A stretch of DNA of 64,000 bases from Callaeas wilsoni (Eukaryota > Chordata > Aves > Passeriformes > Callaeidae): the NCBI GenBank assembly GCA_013398955.1, contig VWPU01011884.1, positions 124,001 to 188,000 on the forward strand, given 5' to 3'. Below are positions 62,014 to 64,000 of the stretch, piece after piece. A model generated the notes under the pieces. The model was not told where the DNA came from and did no database searches. It worked only from the letters and a program-made list of their open reading frames with translations. Each line of letters opens with the position of its first letter. The stretch's first letter is position 1. Both the position numbers and the translations under genes were made by a program.

Positions 62014-64000
62014 CTCATACTTAGTGCATATTAGACTTGCTTGTTATCACTTTATCTTCATTTCTATTTGAATTTTTAAGAATTTGGTTCTCGTGGCCTT
62101 CATATACTTAAGACTTTTAATTAATGTCATACCTTATGAAACCACAATTCTAGTAATTTCTGTGCTAGAAACAATAACACATAAATTATATCTTGAAGCA
62201 TGGTAGTGTTTTATGTGTATATTTTAAAGAGAAACAGCTGTAGATCTTTTAACTTAGCATTGTAACAAAATCGAATTTTTGCACATTATTTTATTTCCAG
62301 CTTCACAGGAAAGATCATAGGAGAAGCTGACAAGTCAAAAGTACTTGCATGATCTTGTATCCTTCCTTATGACAGAGATCTAGAACTTTTTGGGAAAAAA
62401 AAATGAAATATCATCCATCAAGAGCTACTAAACTTTTGTTTGGGCCTCACAGACTGTTTTCTTTCACAAGCCAATTTCAGCATGGAAAGGCCTCATCAAA
62501 TAAATAAACAAAGGCAAATGTAGCTTTCTTATGTTTTCCAAGTCTAAACATACTTAAGGGAAGTTTAAGGTTTTATTCTGAAAAAGGCATCTGTCATGAA
62601 GTGTGAGGGTTGAAGGATCTTTTGAAACAGGAAAGGAAGTGTCTCAGGTTTGCAGAGGAGAGATTTCTTTCAGGTAGAAGGTTATGGGATTTGTGCTTTT
62701 CCTCTAAATCCATGATCTCTCCAGTAGCATGCCTTAATTTCATCCTGTAACACTTGAAGAGACTGAGGGTCTCATCTACTTTCAACATTTAGAGTACCAT
62801 TGAAAATTTATTTTGAAAACTACAAGCACTGCTATGCCGGTATTCAAACATAAATTAAGTTAAACAATTTTTTTCACAAGCCTGTTTGCATATGTTTTGT
62901 ATAAACATAAATACATTTTTTTATTCTTCTACTAGTCTCCAAACATCTTTTCTCTTGCATTATGCTCTTTTATTTTTCCTTCTCTGTGATTCCAACCTTC
63001 AGTGCAATTTATAACATAAATATGTTTTTCTTTCTCCTTATGGGACCTTTTTTAGTTTGTTTATCCCTTTCTCTGTCTCCTTGGCATTATACCGGTGTGT
63101 GTACACACTCACCTCATAATATGGCTGTCCACTTGCACAGTCCTCCCAACACAACCAAATAAAATCTAAGCCCCCTACTGTCTCACTCTTTGGGTCTACA
63201 GCAATGTCAAGAAACATTACCTGCAGTGTACTTGACACAAAGAAAATCGAGTCTACACCTTTTATAGGAAAATACTTACTCTAGATTATACACTTGCTAA
63301 AAAAGAAGCCCTTGTCTCTAGAAACTAAATTACTCCAAAATCACAGTAGTAATTTTCCCCCCACCCATGCCCTTGCACAATTAACAACCATATCCAACAT
63401 GAAAGGGTGGGTGGGGTTAGAAGGCATTCTTGCAAAATTCCCATGAAAAATAATTCATATGAAACTACCCAGTCTTGAAGCAGCAGATGAAAAGTATTCA
63501 CTCTGGATAGGTCCTTCGGGGTTTTTTTCCTCAAGTTTGGGGGGGATTTTGTTTGTTTGTTTGTTTTTGTTTGTTCATTTGTTGGGTGGTTTGTTTTTTT
63601 CCCCTTCTTAAATTGCCCTTTGTGGTCATGGCTTGGGGCTTGTGTTAAAAAACTGAGAACTTAACTTTTGCAGCTTCATTTTTACATTACAGTAGCAGAT
63701 ACTGTTATAAACACAGTTGCTCTCTGAGGGGTTACTGAGCCCAGCAGAAAAAGTGCAGCTAGTACAGAAACACAGTAAATTCCAAATGCATTACTTCTTC
63801 CCTTCCCCTTTCCAAATACAAAACATTCAACTACATCGGATTCTTTGATTTTTGATAACAGGGCTCAGTTTCTAAATGTAATATGCCCCAGGTTACTTTG
63901 TAAGTTTTCTTGGCCTGTGATCAGGAGCACACCTGACAGATGCAGACTACCTCTCCTGTCACCTTCATGTAATCCTTCATGTTTTGTATCAAAGAATTCC
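62014..64000. other. Unique noncoding stretch to window end
   Basis: No gene was recognised. It includes a T/G-rich low-complexity run with TTTG units (63547-63600). Minus-strand frames at 62594-62788, 63038-63238 and 63325-63534 are short and unrecognisable. Confidence 0.55.
63547..63600. repeat. TTTG/T-rich low-complexity tract
   Basis: Starts with clean TTTG units (63547-63574) after a G run, and degenerates into GT-rich and T-rich sequence. Confidence 0.85.

Noticed and set aside
1..64000. Bacterial-type features (operons, ribosome binding sites, CRISPR arrays, origins)
   Set aside because: Low-density AT-rich vertebrate DNA with avian retroelements; regular short repeats are microsatellites without unique spacers.

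Overview
This window looks like avian (Aves) nuclear DNA: AT-rich by eye and with no protein-coding gene I can recognise. Four fragments of CR1, the dominant bird LINE, are present. Three of them keep the CR1 3' end with its ATTCTATG-type repeat in recognisable form. There is also a diverged bird ERVL-type solo LTR, a second LTR-like block, and a 5S-rRNA-headed Deu-SINE of AmnSINE1 type. Nearly all long open frames are chance, fall in repeats, or come from the dead CR1 reverse transcriptase. I read the window as a gene desert or the inside of a very large intron. The species cannot be fixed from this sequence. Layout: 1-12583 is unique AT-rich DNA with a (GGAT)n array (2537-2602), an unexplained open frame on the minus strand (7041-7376) and a CR1 3' end (9677-9905). 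12584-13190 is an unbroken 607-base purine run containing exactly 40 identical copies of a mirror-symmetric 14-bp unit. 13191-32413 is mostly unique, with a CR1 fragment (17482-17730) followed by a perfect (CCTTT)16 array (17776-17855). 32414-34110 is the densest repeat patch: the longest CR1 piece (with ORF2 C-terminal remains), an (AAC)n tract, an LTR-like block with GC box, TATA-like and poly(A) signals, and a GC-rich tail with CpGs. 34111-60469 is again mostly unique, with a second (GGAT)n array (40992-41057), the AmnSINE1-like element (44401-44718) and a few palindromic motifs that fit known factor sites (EBF-like, CRE). 60470-61008 is the ERVL-type solo LTR with a near-perfect 5-bp target duplication. 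61930-62013 is a short CR1 3' end. Because no genes were found there is no pathway to describe. The functional candidates are the AmnSINE1-like copy (this family is known for copies exapted as enhancers), several homeodomain-motif-rich AT blocks that resemble conserved noncoding elements, and the H-DNA-prone mirror repeat. Family assignments rest on sequence patterns recalled by eye; no alignment or database search was run.
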